A DNA stretch of 64,000 nucleotides from Mucilaginibacter mali. Lineage in GTDB: Bacteria > Bacteroidota > Bacteroidia > Sphingobacteriales > Sphingobacteriaceae. Where the stretch lies: contig NZ_CP054139.1 of the NCBI RefSeq assembly GCF_013283875.1, forward strand, positions 496,001 to 560,000, in the 5' to 3' direction. Each line of letters opens with the position of its first letter. The first letter of the stretch is position 1. Below, piece by piece: positions 43,456 through 51,568 of this stretch. The translations under genes and the position numbers were made by a program. Below the pieces are notes generated by a model. That model did not search any database. It had not been told where the DNA came from and worked only from the letters and a program-made list of their open reading frames with translations.

Positions 43456-43492
43456 TTTATAATTCATAGGCATGCAGTTCCATGAACTATGA

Positions 43493-45715
43493 CTATCTGA
43501 TCAACGTTATCTTCCCAGATTTCATCACCTGTTTTTTGCGGTAAATATCGTACGCGCTAAACATCCAGTAATAAGTACCCGGTGGTACCGGTTTGCCGTT
43601 GTAGGTGCCATCCCATTGGTTATACAATTGGGTGGTATAAAAAACCTCGCTGCCGTAGCGGTTAAGTATTTTTAGATAATTTACGGTAAGCACGCCGGTA
43701 GTGGTGGGTTTAAACATATCGTTAACGCCATCGCCGTTGGGGGTAAAGGTGTTGGGGCCAACCAGGTCGGCCTCGGGCGGGGCGTTTACCTGCACATGTA
43801 CGGGTACACTTACCTCGCAGCCGCTGGTGTTGATGGCTTTAATATAATAAGTACCACTTAGGCCTACACTTTGGTAATCATCAAGCGGTTTGGTGCAGGC
43901 CGCGTCCTTCCAGTAAGTAAAGGTAGCAAAGGTAAGCGGGATATGTGTATAAACAAGATTTACAGTTTGCGGATATACCACAGGATCGGGGTCGGTTACC
44001 TTAAAAAACGGGACGGGGTATACATTTACCCGTACCTTAGCTATCGGGCCATCGCAACCGTATATATTGGTGCCTTTATAGTAATACAGGCCGCTGGTGA
44101 TTATCTTGCCCGGGTCGCTAATAATATTTTTGCCTTCGGGGTCGGTATAAAAGGTATAGAACGTGCCATCGGCGTTGTCGCCGTTTCTAACATTACCAAT
44201 AGCCAGGTTCAGATCAAGCGGGGGGCAGGAGGCATAAACCTTTGTAGGGTCAGCCGGGTCAAAGTCAGGGTCTTTAGGCGGCGTACTAATAATAAGGCTT
44301 ACTGCTTCTACGGTAGTACAGGGTACGCCGACGGCAACCGACTTAACATAATAAATGCCGGTTTTTGATATTTTTGTAGGATCGGGAACGGCTGTTTTAA
44401 GCAAGATATCGCTATAATAACTGAGACTAGCGCCCGGATCCGACGAAACCAACTGGCGCAGGTTGAAAGTTGCCGGGGCGCAGATTGGTGGATGCGACGC
44501 GATGTTTAACATAGGGCCCTGATAAAGATCGAGATGTATAGGTACCATAGCCGTACAACCATAGGCATTGGTGCCCCGTATATAATAATCTCCGGTTTCA
44601 GTAACCCTTTTGGGGTCTGAAAGAAAAATTTGTCCGTTTGCATCCGTATAATACTCAAACTTCATCCCCGGGCTACTTCCGGCAGTTACCGATGCCTGAG
44701 TTAGATCAATACCATCCGATTTACAACCCGAAAGATTAGGGAGGACTTTTAAGGTAAAAACCTCATCAATGTTTTTTACCGTGGTATATAAGGTATCTAC
44801 ACAACCGAGATCAGGATAGGGTGTAATTGCCAAAGCATATCTTGTGCCGGGTGCCGGGGCCGGGGATACTTCTAAATTAGGAGAAGTACCCAATACCGTT
44901 GTAAGATCGTCTGCATTATACCACGCATAGGATTGAAATCCGGGAGGCGCGGTTAATTTCAAGCTGTCAGAACCTATACATACCTTATTGCCTTTAATTA
45001 ACCCATCATACGCAGGGTCGCATACGTCTTCAAAATCCAGGTATGCGTAGCCAAAATGCTGTTTGTAAACACAATCGTTAGTGGTAAAATCTAAGCGTAT
45101 GGTACGGCCGCCGTAACCTTTTAAATGTAATACAACAGGTGTCCAGGCGCGGTATACCGTGTTTTTGTCGATATCGGAAACTTTAAAGCCCTGTAAGCTT
45201 GCAGATGCTGTAAACAAATGATTTCCACATCCCAGTTGAGAGCCTGGTATAGCTTGCCCGGTTGTCAGATCTGTTAAATTAGCCTGGAACGCGGGCTGTT
45301 CAAACGGGTTATGGTTAGGCGTTTGTAGTACCACCGCGTAATAATAGATCAGGGTAAAATCCTGGTTATTTGCCGGTATGGTATAGATATATGAAACGCG
45401 TTCGGCTTCGTGGCCTCCACTTGCATTACCCAGTTGAATAGAATATCCGCTGCCGTTAGGGCAGTTTACCGGGAAGTTGCCATAAGGATCTAATGCTTGC
45501 GGCGATGTGTTTTTTAGGATAGCATGCCGGTTAGGATCAGGCGGTACCGCGTTATGAAAAGTGATATTTCCATTCGGATCAATTGACTCGGAATAGCACA
45601 GCCAATTTTTAAAAGTGCCGCTTTCAAAACTGATATTCTCAGGGCAGTTTTGCCCCCAAGCAAAGCGCCCCATCAGCAACAGCACAATTACAATAAAGGG
45701 CCTTCTCAAACGCAT
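43493..45715 (-). CDS. Large secreted protein with gliding-motility-type C-terminal (T9SS type B) domain
   Basis: A 740-residue exported protein. Signal peptide (residues 1-21), an N-terminal jelly-roll-like domain to about residue 230, then a series of about five cysteine-containing Ig-like/SprB-type modules of about 85 residues. These have repeating phrases such as GTYYIKAINTSGC and GLYYYKGTNIYGC. The C-terminal domain of about 85 residues runs from PNTFTPNGDGVNDMFKP to the end (WDGTYNGKPVPPGTYYWMFSA...GKITLIR). That is the CHU_C/gliding-motility C-terminal signal that directs type IX secretion. It is a likely substrate of the machinery represented by porV and gldJ in this window. Confidence 0.92.
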   Translation of the reverse strand: MRLRRPFIVIVLLLMGRFAWGQNCPENISFESGTFKNWLCYSESIDPNGNITFHNAVPPDPNRHAILKNTSPQALDPYGNFPVNCPNGSGYSIQLGNASGGHEAERVSYIYTIPANNQDFTLIYYYAVVLQTPNHNPFEQPAFQANLTDLTTGQAIPGSQLGCGNHLFTASASLQGFKVSDIDKNTVYRAWTPVVLHLKGYGGRTIRLDFTTNDCVYKQHFGYAYLDFEDVCDPAYDGLIKGNKVCIGSDSLKLTAPPGFQSYAWYNADDLTTVLGTSPNLEVSPAPAPGTRYALAITPYPDLGCVDTLYTTVKNIDEVFTLKVLPNLSGCKSDGIDLTQASVTAGSSPGMKFEYYTDANGQIFLSDPKRVTETGDYYIRGTNAYGCTAMVPIHLDLYQGPMLNIASHPPICAPATFNLRQLVSSDPGASLSYYSDILLKTAVPDPTKISKTGIYYVKSVAVGVPCTTVEAVSLIISTPPKDPDFDPADPTKVYASCPPLDLNLAIGNVRNGDNADGTFYTFYTDPEGKNIISDPGKIITSGLYYYKGTNIYGCDGPIAKVRVNVYPVPFFKVTDPDPVVYPQTVNLVYTHIPLTFATFTYWKDAACTKPLDDYQSVGLSGTYYIKAINTSGCEVSVPVHVQVNAPPEADLVGPNTFTPNGDGVNDMFKPTTTGVLTVNYLKILNRYGSEVFYTTQLYNQWDGTYNGKPVPPGTYYWMFSAYDIYRKKQVMKSGKITLIR

Positions 45716-45817
45716 TGGTGTTTACTTGTTACGGCAGATGGCCGTACACCAAATGTAATTAATTATTGGCTAAGCTGTTAAGGCATTACAAAAAATCATA
45801 CCAGGTGATAATTGGTG

Positions 45818-46405
45818 TCAGGCGTGCGTATCTGGGATGATCTTCTTTTCGATTCGGCGATCGGGCACTAACCATATCACGGCCACCACCCAGTACAGGG
45901 CCAGGCTTATCCAATTGCAATACAGCGCTACCGCTACCGCGATGATATAGATGGCTGTGGATATTTTGCCTTTCCGGTCTTTCCCCATGGCCTGTGCCAG
46001 TGCCGAGTGCGGCCCTGCTTCTTTAACCAGTAAATTGGCCAGTATGCCGTACGCTATCGAGTTCATCAGCAGTACGCAACCATAAGCAAAAATAGGCCAG
46101 GGGCTAAAGTGGCTTTCCCCCATCCAGGCGGTTACAAATGGTATCAGCGACAGCCAGAACAGCAGGTTTAAATTAGCCCAAAGCACCTTGCCGTTGATGG
46201 AGTTTACCACGTAGATCATGTGGTGATGGTTGTTCCAGTAAATGCCCACGTACACAAAACTGAGGACATAGCTTAAAAACACCGGCCACATGTGCAGCAG
46301 CAATTGGATATCGGGATTTTCTGGTACTTTCAGCTCCAGCACCATAATGGTGATGATAATGGCGATCACGCCATCGCTAAAGGCTTCAAGGCGGCTTTTT
46401 TTCAT
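45818..46405 (-). CDS. TMEM175 family potassium channel-like protein
   Basis: A 195-residue membrane protein with six hydrophobic segments. The N-terminus RLEAFSDGVIAIIITIMVLELKVP carries the FSDG motif that defines the TMEM175 family (formerly DUF1211). In this family, helix 1 lines the ion pathway of a tetrameric potassium-permeable channel. The rest matches in length and helix spacing. The gene is divergent from the FtsB-like gene, with an inverted repeat between them. The physiological ion is inferred only from the family. Confidence 0.88.
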   Translation of the reverse strand: MKKSRLEAFSDGVIAIIITIMVLELKVPENPDIQLLLHMWPVFLSYVLSFVYVGIYWNNHHHMIYVVNSINGKVLWANLNLLFWLSLIPFVTAWMGESHFSPWPIFAYGCVLLMNSIAYGILANLLVKEAGPHSALAQAMGKDRKGKISTAIYIIAVAVALYCNWISLALYWVVAVIWLVPDRRIEKKIIPDTHA

Positions 46406-46424
46406 GTGGTTAAAGATAGTTATT

Positions 46425-46509
46425 GGAGGTTAAAGGCGAAAGGTAAAAGGATAAAGGTGAACATACAAAGCACTAACCTTTAACCTTTCGCCTTTAACCT
46501 TTTACCTCC
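46425..46509. repeat. Inverted short-word repeat, family F
   Basis: GGAGGTTAAAGGCGAAAGGT and following AAAAGG face CCTTTAACCTTTCGCCTTTA and ACCTTTTACCTCC. Both sides are composed of the word AAAGG/CCTTT in varied forms. It sits between two divergent genes, where a terminator is not expected. Confidence 0.7.
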
Positions 46510-46568
46510 CCTTGCATATCTGCACATTTAAATTTAATTTAGAAGAAAATTTACAAACCCGTAAATAT

Positions 46569-46871
46569 ATGGAACGCCTGGTGGGCCTTTTTAAAAACAA
46601 ATTCTTCCTGGTAACGGTGGCTTTTGTGGTGTGGATGGTGTTTTTTGATAAGAACGATCTTTACTCGCAATACCAATACCGCCAGCAGGTAACCAAGCTG
46701 CGCCACGACCGCGACTTCTATAAAAAGGAAACCGCCGAGGTAAACGAACAGCTGAAAGAGTTAACCAGTGATAACGCCGCCCTTGAAAAATTTGCCCGCG
46801 AAAAATACCTGATGAAAAAAGATAACGAGGATGTTTTTGTAGTGGTAAAGGAAGCGAAGAAGGATAATTGA
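46569..46871 (+). CDS. Septum formation initiator family protein (FtsB/DivIC-like)
   Basis: Bitopic cell-division protein of the FtsB/DivIC family. The 100-residue sequence has a short cytoplasmic N-terminus, one transmembrane helix (residues about 12-27, FFLVTVAFVVWMVFF), a coiled coil (YQYRQQVTKLRHDRDFYKKETAEVNEQLKELTS) and the conserved LEKFAREKYLMKKDNEDVFVV end. In the divisome these pair with FtsL and FtsQ. I chose the ATG at 46569. The longer frame from 46512 would add 19 residues of untypical sequence before the membrane segment. Confidence 0.9.
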   Translation: MERLVGLFKNKFFLVTVAFVVWMVFFDKNDLYSQYQYRQQVTKLRHDRDFYKKETAEVNEQLKELTSDNAALEKFAREKYLMKKDNEDVFVVVKEAKKDN

Positions 46872-46936
46872 TTTATCCCCTCTGTTAAATCCTAATCTAC
46901 CCAAAATCAATTTTTTTCAAACTCCGTCTGGAGTTT

Positions 46937-47039
46937 AATATTGGTAGAAAAACGTTATCTAAAACGAGCGTGCCGTAGGTATGCTATATTTCGCGCCTAC
47001 GGAGCGATAGAAAAGATGTTATGTGTTTCTACCACTATT
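46937..47039. repeat. Palindromic element with GGTAGAAA ends
   Basis: Outer ends AATATTGGTAGAAA (46937-46950) and TTTCTACCACTATT (47026-47039) are near-perfect inverted copies. An inner stem CCGTAGG (46973-46979)/CCTACGG (46996-47002) lies between. A small hairpin ACTCC-GTCT-GGAGT precedes the element. It fills the gap between the FtsB-like gene and the convergent metallopeptidase gene. Confidence 0.7.
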
Positions 47040-47075
47040 CACCCCGATGGGGTGGCCTGTAATTGCCGTCTTGAA

Positions 47076-48113
47076 TTAATCAATCACCAACCGGGTATAA
47101 GGCGTATCCGCTTCGTAACGACCGATCACTTTGCCGCTTTCATCCTGCAATTCCCACACATGCCCCACATGCGTTTGCCGCATGCCCGACATATAGGCCG
47201 ATGCATTGCCATATTGCTTCAGCTGACCGTTCTGGTCAACCCAAAACAGCTTCAGTTTTTTGCCGGTATTGTTACTGAACATCATCCATGCTGAAGGTGT
47301 AGTACCTGCTGCCGACACTTTAATGTCAGTAACCTTTTTCGGGATCTTAACCTTTACCGTCTCAAATGGCTTACGGCCCGAATAGATCTCATCCAGCAGG
47401 GCATATCCATCCGCATCATAAGCCTTCAACGCTTCGGGGCCGGGAGCCGGGTTGCGGGTGCCATGCAAAAACTCGCCATGTTTACCGAAGTACCACATGG
47501 ATAGTTCGGCCCAGTACTCGCCGGGATCTACCATGGCGTAGGCGCCTGTCCACAAACCTTTGGCCTTGGCGTTTTCATATTGTTTACGGATAGCTTTTTG
47601 CAGCGTATCATCCAACCCGAAGAACATGATGTTATGCGCGAATTCGTGGATGCAGATATCCTGTCCGCCGGCATAGCGGTCGCCGGGCAGGTCAAGCAGG
47701 TTCTCTTCCCCGCAGGAGGTGTAGATGCCGCCCATGCCGCGGGTACGGTCGTCCATATTGGTTTTGTTGCCCAGGTTATCGGTATAGGTTACGCCCTTCA
47801 TATCGGCAAACTCGGGCAGGTCGGTAGTTACCTGGTGCTGGCCGATGATGTGGATCTCTGCGCCCCATTGTACCAGGTTTTGTTTGGCAGCGGGGATATG
47901 GGTTAGCATCATGCGTAACTTTCCGGCGGCCACCTGCAGGGCCTTATCGTTCACCGTATCCGAAGAACGGATAATGATGCCATCGCAATTCAGCACCTTG
48001 GTAAAGAAGCCCGAAACAGGTTGTTTAAGGTGCGTTACTTTGGTGTTTTGAGCGAATGAGGCGACGACGCTTACCGTTAGTATCAGTGTAAGAATGGTGA
48101 TATTGGATTTCAT
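47076..48113 (-). CDS. Secreted metallopeptidase-like protein with VHL-beta-like C-terminus
   Basis: A 345-residue protein with a signal peptide (residues 1-21). A putative zinc-peptidase domain has HEFAH (His156 and His160 as ligands, Glu157 catalytic). A downstream GEYWAELSMWYF with Glu199 and Glu203 is the expected third-ligand region. The C-terminal segment (about residues 273-335: SAWMMFSNNTGKKLKLFWVD, the YMSG loop and THVGHVWELQDESG) resembles the beta domain of the von Hippel-Lindau protein, including the Trp and the 'T..GHxW' pattern. Such a fusion is unusual. The order peptidase then VHL-like domain suggests a substrate- or matrix-binding tail. Catalytic activity is inferred. Confidence 0.7.
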   Translation of the reverse strand: MKSNITILTLILTVSVVASFAQNTKVTHLKQPVSGFFTKVLNCDGIIIRSSDTVNDKALQVAAGKLRMMLTHIPAAKQNLVQWGAEIHIIGQHQVTTDLPEFADMKGVTYTDNLGNKTNMDDRTRGMGGIYTSCGEENLLDLPGDRYAGGQDICIHEFAHNIMFFGLDDTLQKAIRKQYENAKAKGLWTGAYAMVDPGEYWAELSMWYFGKHGEFLHGTRNPAPGPEALKAYDADGYALLDEIYSGRKPFETVKVKIPKKVTDIKVSAAGTTPSAWMMFSNNTGKKLKLFWVDQNGQLKQYGNASAYMSGMRQTHVGHVWELQDESGKVIGRYEADTPYTRLVID

Positions 48114-48127
48114 GCTTGCTTATGTTA

Positions 48128-48237
48128 GTTCCCTCCCTGGGGAGGGGCGTGCCGGATTTGTGTAGTGGCAGGGAGAGGTTTAGCCACGATGTGATAATGC
48201 AGAAACCCCTCCCTGCACCCTCCCCATGGGAGGGAAT
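48128..48237. repeat. Double-hairpin palindromic element (CCCTCCC family M)
   Basis: Outer arms TTCCCTCCCTGGGGAGGG and CCCTCCCCATGGGAGGGAA are inverted. Each arm is itself a hairpin (CCCTCCC-GGGGAGGG; CCCTCCCC-GGGAGGG). The central part holds a further weak stem (GTGGCAGGGAGAGGTTTAGCCAC). A related element is nested at 42461-42560. Confidence 0.75.
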
Positions 48238-48261
48238 CGCACGGGCCTCTTCACTTTACCT

Positions 48262-48297
48262 CTTCCGGACTTTACGGTCTTTCCCGACTTTCGGACT
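48262..48297. repeat. Family H repeat, partial copy 2
   Basis: CTTCCGGACTTTACGGTCTT followed by TCCCGACTTTCGGACT, closely matching the right half of the element at 27884-27982 with no inverted partner here. It lies directly before the stop of the VWA protein gene. Confidence 0.6.
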
Positions 48298-48301
48298 AAA
48301 G

Positions 48302-50377
48302 TTATATCCCCTCGCGCTTGCGCATAAACCATTCGGTGCTTATCAATAACAAAATCAGCACAAACACCCACTTCAGGTCTATCAGGTCGGTATAGTGCTT
48401 GTCCTCGTATTCAACGGTCTTGATGGTCTCGTTCTTGCGGAGCAGGTCGGCCAGGCGGTTGATCTGCGATGGCTGCAGCATCTCGCCACCCGATTGTTTG
48501 GCCATGGCATACAGCAACTGGTGATTGGCCGTACTTTGACGGGCCTCCTGGTTAAGGGCCTTAACGGTGAACTGACCGTGGGCCGACATGGATTTTTCGC
48601 CCAGCTTTACACCGGCCGTATAGCTGTATTCGCCGGCGGGTAGTGTGCCTGCATCTAACTGGTAGCTTTGCCCGTTGCGGCTGAACAGGAAGCTGTAGCT
48701 TTTATTGGCCTCGTTTTTAATATCGATGCGTACATCGGGCGTATTCACCAGTTCCAGCGCATCGTTATATAGTTCGGCATTAAGCAGGATGTTCTCACCC
48801 TCATCAAAAACGTTTTTAGCCGGGTAAACCCTGAAACGCTGTTGGCCGGCATTGGCCGTTAAGTATTGCACGCATTGGGTAAACAACTCTTCAACCGCGT
48901 GGTGGCTGCCATAGGTCTGATATTCCGATAATTGCCAGCGCCAGATGCCCTCGGCGGTCATTACAGCCTCGCGGCGGCCACTCTCATCGCCAAAGCTTAA
49001 CAGCGGATAGGGGGTAGGCACCGTGCCTATCTTTTGTTTCAGTAAAGGCGTGCCATTTGCCGGCGAACTGTAATTGCCATAAGGCGCCAGCAGCGGCGGG
49101 AACTTGGCCAGTTTTTGCAAAGTAGAGTCGGACAGGGTAAACAACGAGAACCCGGCCGACTGTAGCGCGAACACCTCCTGCATTTCCTGGCGGTTGGCGC
49201 CTATCTGTACTATCTTTTGCACCTGGTTCAGCGCATTCAGATCGGTTTGGGCACCAACCATGTACCATACGGGCACCCGGCTTTTGGCGGCCAAAGCGGC
49301 CATGCCTTCGGCGGGTTGGTAAAGCATCACCAGGCTATAGTCGTTCCAGTTGATGGCGCCGGCCTCGGCAGCTCTGGTGGTTTTCAGCTCGTAGTTCTTG
49401 TTGCTCTCAATAGCCTGCTTAATTACCGTAATATCCGGGTGCGGGCTGTTGTACAGCAGCAAGATCTTCTGCCGGGCGTCCAGCACTTCCACGTAAATGG
49501 TTTCGGTATTGTTTTGTACCGATACCTCGTTCCTCACCGGCGCAATGCTGATAGTGAATTTGTGGATACCCTTGGCATCAGCGCTGAGTTTGATAGGAAC
49601 GGCTTTCCGGAAAGCATCGTTAGTAACCGCTATTTGTTGAGACAGCACAGACCGGCCATCCTGCGCCACACTCAGGCGGATGCTTTCGCCGTTAGCCTGG
49701 TAGGCGGCGGTTAGTACCTCTATCTCAAAATCGTTGCCTAAAAAGGCGGTCTTGTTGTAATTTACGTTAGCAATCAGCAAATCGCGACGGGGAATGGTAT
49801 CGCCCAGGGCAATGGTGTAAATATTGGTGCGGATATCCTTGGCCTCGTACTGCGGGTCGGCGCCGCGGTTATACAGGCCATCGGTAGCCATCACTACGGC
49901 ACCGATATTCTGGTTTACAAAGCGATCGTTCAGTTGGTGTAACGCGGCCGAGATATCGGTCTGTTTGCCACTATAGGTATTGGTAAGGCCATCGTGCAGG
50001 GTGGCGTCGAAATTGTATTCGCGTACATCGTAGCCATCGCCCAAAGTATTCTTTAACGCGGCCAGGTCGGCAGCAAACTTCTGCGCGTCGAAGCCCGGCG
50101 ATTTGAACAGCTTAACCGATTCGGAATTGTCCTGCGCTATCAGCACCAGCGGCTTTTGCGGCTGGTAACTAACCGAGCGCACCAGCGGCGATACCAGCAA
50201 AAAAGCGATGATAAACACCGCCAGCCCGCGCAGCGCGGCCAGTATATTGCGTACGGTTGCGCTGGTATTTACCGGGTTACGGTACATTACCCAGGCGTAT
50301 AAAGCGCCAAGCAGCAGGCAAACGGGTGTCCACCACCCCGAAACCGAACCCCAGTTAATTGAAAATAGGAATAGCAT
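48302..50377 (-). CDS. Membrane-anchored VWA-like domain protein
   Basis: A 691-residue inner-membrane protein. Two N-terminal helices (about residues 15-31 and 50-66) are followed by a VWA-like domain with the metal-site motif D83-x-S85-x-S87 (AQDNSES). A matching VVMATDGLYNRGADP (Thr-Asp) lies near residue 160. The middle is a long extracytoplasmic region with beta-sandwich character (FRVYPAKNVFDEGENILLNAELYND). One C-terminal helix (WVFVLILLLISTEWFMRKREGI) ends the protein. The N-terminal two-helix anchor followed by VWA resembles BatA/BatB relatives, but no MoxR or Bat genes are near. Function not known. Confidence 0.75.
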   Translation of the reverse strand: MLFLFSINWGSVSGWWTPVCLLLGALYAWVMYRNPVNTSATVRNILAALRGLAVFIIAFLLVSPLVRSVSYQPQKPLVLIAQDNSESVKLFKSPGFDAQKFAADLAALKNTLGDGYDVREYNFDATLHDGLTNTYSGKQTDISAALHQLNDRFVNQNIGAVVMATDGLYNRGADPQYEAKDIRTNIYTIALGDTIPRRDLLIANVNYNKTAFLGNDFEIEVLTAAYQANGESIRLSVAQDGRSVLSQQIAVTNDAFRKAVPIKLSADAKGIHKFTISIAPVRNEVSVQNNTETIYVEVLDARQKILLLYNSPHPDITVIKQAIESNKNYELKTTRAAEAGAINWNDYSLVMLYQPAEGMAALAAKSRVPVWYMVGAQTDLNALNQVQKIVQIGANRQEMQEVFALQSAGFSLFTLSDSTLQKLAKFPPLLAPYGNYSSPANGTPLLKQKIGTVPTPYPLLSFGDESGRREAVMTAEGIWRWQLSEYQTYGSHHAVEELFTQCVQYLTANAGQQRFRVYPAKNVFDEGENILLNAELYNDALELVNTPDVRIDIKNEANKSYSFLFSRNGQSYQLDAGTLPAGEYSYTAGVKLGEKSMSAHGQFTVKALNQEARQSTANHQLLYAMAKQSGGEMLQPSQINRLADLLRKNETIKTVEYEDKHYTDLIDLKWVFVLILLLISTEWFMRKREGI

Positions 50378-50451
50378 ATATGTAACTGCAATATGCGAAA
50401 TTATGGTGAATGATTAGTGTGAGATATTGGTGATATATCAGTTATGTTACA

Positions 50452-50874
50452 TCATTGTTCAGCTATGTCGATATTAGCAGGTAAGAAGAACATAGCGGGA
50501 ACCTTTTTTCCGTTACAGGTACCCGGTTTCCATTTCAGCATGGCTGCAATTTTATATAGTTGTTTAGCAAATATTAGTTTGTTGCCCGATGGGTCTTTAA
50601 TCGTTCTTAACCCATCAATCTTTCCGTTTGGTTCAACTACAAATGCAACGATTACCCGACCTGCATAGTCCGCATCTCCGGGCGGATATTTGAAATTTTT
50701 AGTTAAAGTTCTACCTAATTTTTCCATCCCACCAACTGTTGATGGCGGTATATCGGTGTATTTATATACCAGCTTATGTAGTATGCTGTCTTGCTCTTTT
50801 ACGCATTTATCTTGCGCTATTGCCATGTTGGCTATGAAGATGAAACAAGCTGGTAAGAAAAATATAAAGCGCAT
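50452..50874 (-). CDS. Secreted TonB-C-like domain protein
   Basis: A 140-residue exported protein. From the ATG at 50874 it starts with a signal peptide (MRFIFFLPACFIFIANMAIA), followed by a domain resembling the TonB C-terminus (KYPPGDADYAGRVIVAFVVEPNGKIDGLRTIKDPSGN). The membrane anchor and proline-rich spacer of a real TonB are absent. Such free TonB-C-like domains are common in Bacteroidota. I chose 50874 over 50919, because the longer version puts charged residues before the signal peptide and overlaps the upstream gene by 44 bases. With this start the genes are one base apart. Confidence 0.75.
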   Translation of the reverse strand: MRFIFFLPACFIFIANMAIAQDKCVKEQDSILHKLVYKYTDIPPSTVGGMEKLGRTLTKNFKYPPGDADYAGRVIVAFVVEPNGKIDGLRTIKDPSGNKLIFAKQLYKIAAMLKWKPGTCNGKKVPAMFFLPANIDIAEQ

Positions 50875-50875
50875 A

Positions 50876-51535
50876 TTATCTTTCTTTATTGGTACCATAC
50901 ACCACCCCTTCTGATGCAAAAAACGTGCGTATCATATTAAATTTCTGTTCACAATAAGCCGTATTCTTAATTTTTGAAGAACTTAAATAATAGCGTTGAC
51001 AACCAAAACATAACTCAACATATTGTACTGTTTTACCATTCTTGTCGATAAACAAAATAGCATTGCGCGGCTCATAACATTTCGCGCCGGTACTGCCAAT
51101 ATAAACATTGCATTTTATGGGTGTAAAGCCAACATTAAAGAATATATCGGTTAATTCGTCAATCGCTTTTTGCGATAAATCTTTAAATTCTATTATCCGG
51201 CTGTAATCAATTGCAAACTCTCCGGATTTTACAGGTGTAATAATTGGTTCTTGATTTGTATTATTCTCTGGTATAGCTTTTTCCCCTATTATTACACTTC
51301 TGGGGTCGTTGTTATATTCGAAAGATATCAACCTTATTTTACATGCAATATTAAAAGGGTAAAAAGCAAGCCTTTGCCTCGCATTGTATTTATGACTATT
51401 TAAGCACTGGTTTGCTTTATCAGCACATTCATCATCTGCTTTAGTAGGCGGGCCAGGAAGTGGCGGTGGTAATTTCCGTTGCCCCAAAGCCAAAACCGGA
51501 AATAGAAACATCAAACAAAAAAGCAATTGCCGCAT
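50876..51535 (-). CDS. Secreted hypothetical protein
   Basis: A 219-residue exported protein with a signal peptide (residues 1-18) and a short proline-rich segment (RKLPPPLPGPPTKADDE). A mixed domain with several cysteines follows (ACKIRL, IKCNVYIGSTGAKCYEP, ELCFGCQRYYL, YCEQKFNMIRTFF). The pattern CxxCxR near residue 177 might bind metal or form a disulfide. No family was recognised. It is transcribed with the TonB-C-like gene downstream. An IS1182-type element lies 33 bases upstream of its start, so its promoter could have been separated or replaced. Confidence 0.7.
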   Translation of the reverse strand: MRQLLFCLMFLFPVLALGQRKLPPPLPGPPTKADDECADKANQCLNSHKYNARQRLAFYPFNIACKIRLISFEYNNDPRSVIIGEKAIPENNTNQEPIITPVKSGEFAIDYSRIIEFKDLSQKAIDELTDIFFNVGFTPIKCNVYIGSTGAKCYEPRNAILFIDKNGKTVQYVELCFGCQRYYLSSSKIKNTAYCEQKFNMIRTFFASEGVVYGTNKER

Positions 51536-51568
51536 AGGTTTAAATCGATGCTACAATATAAAACAGAA

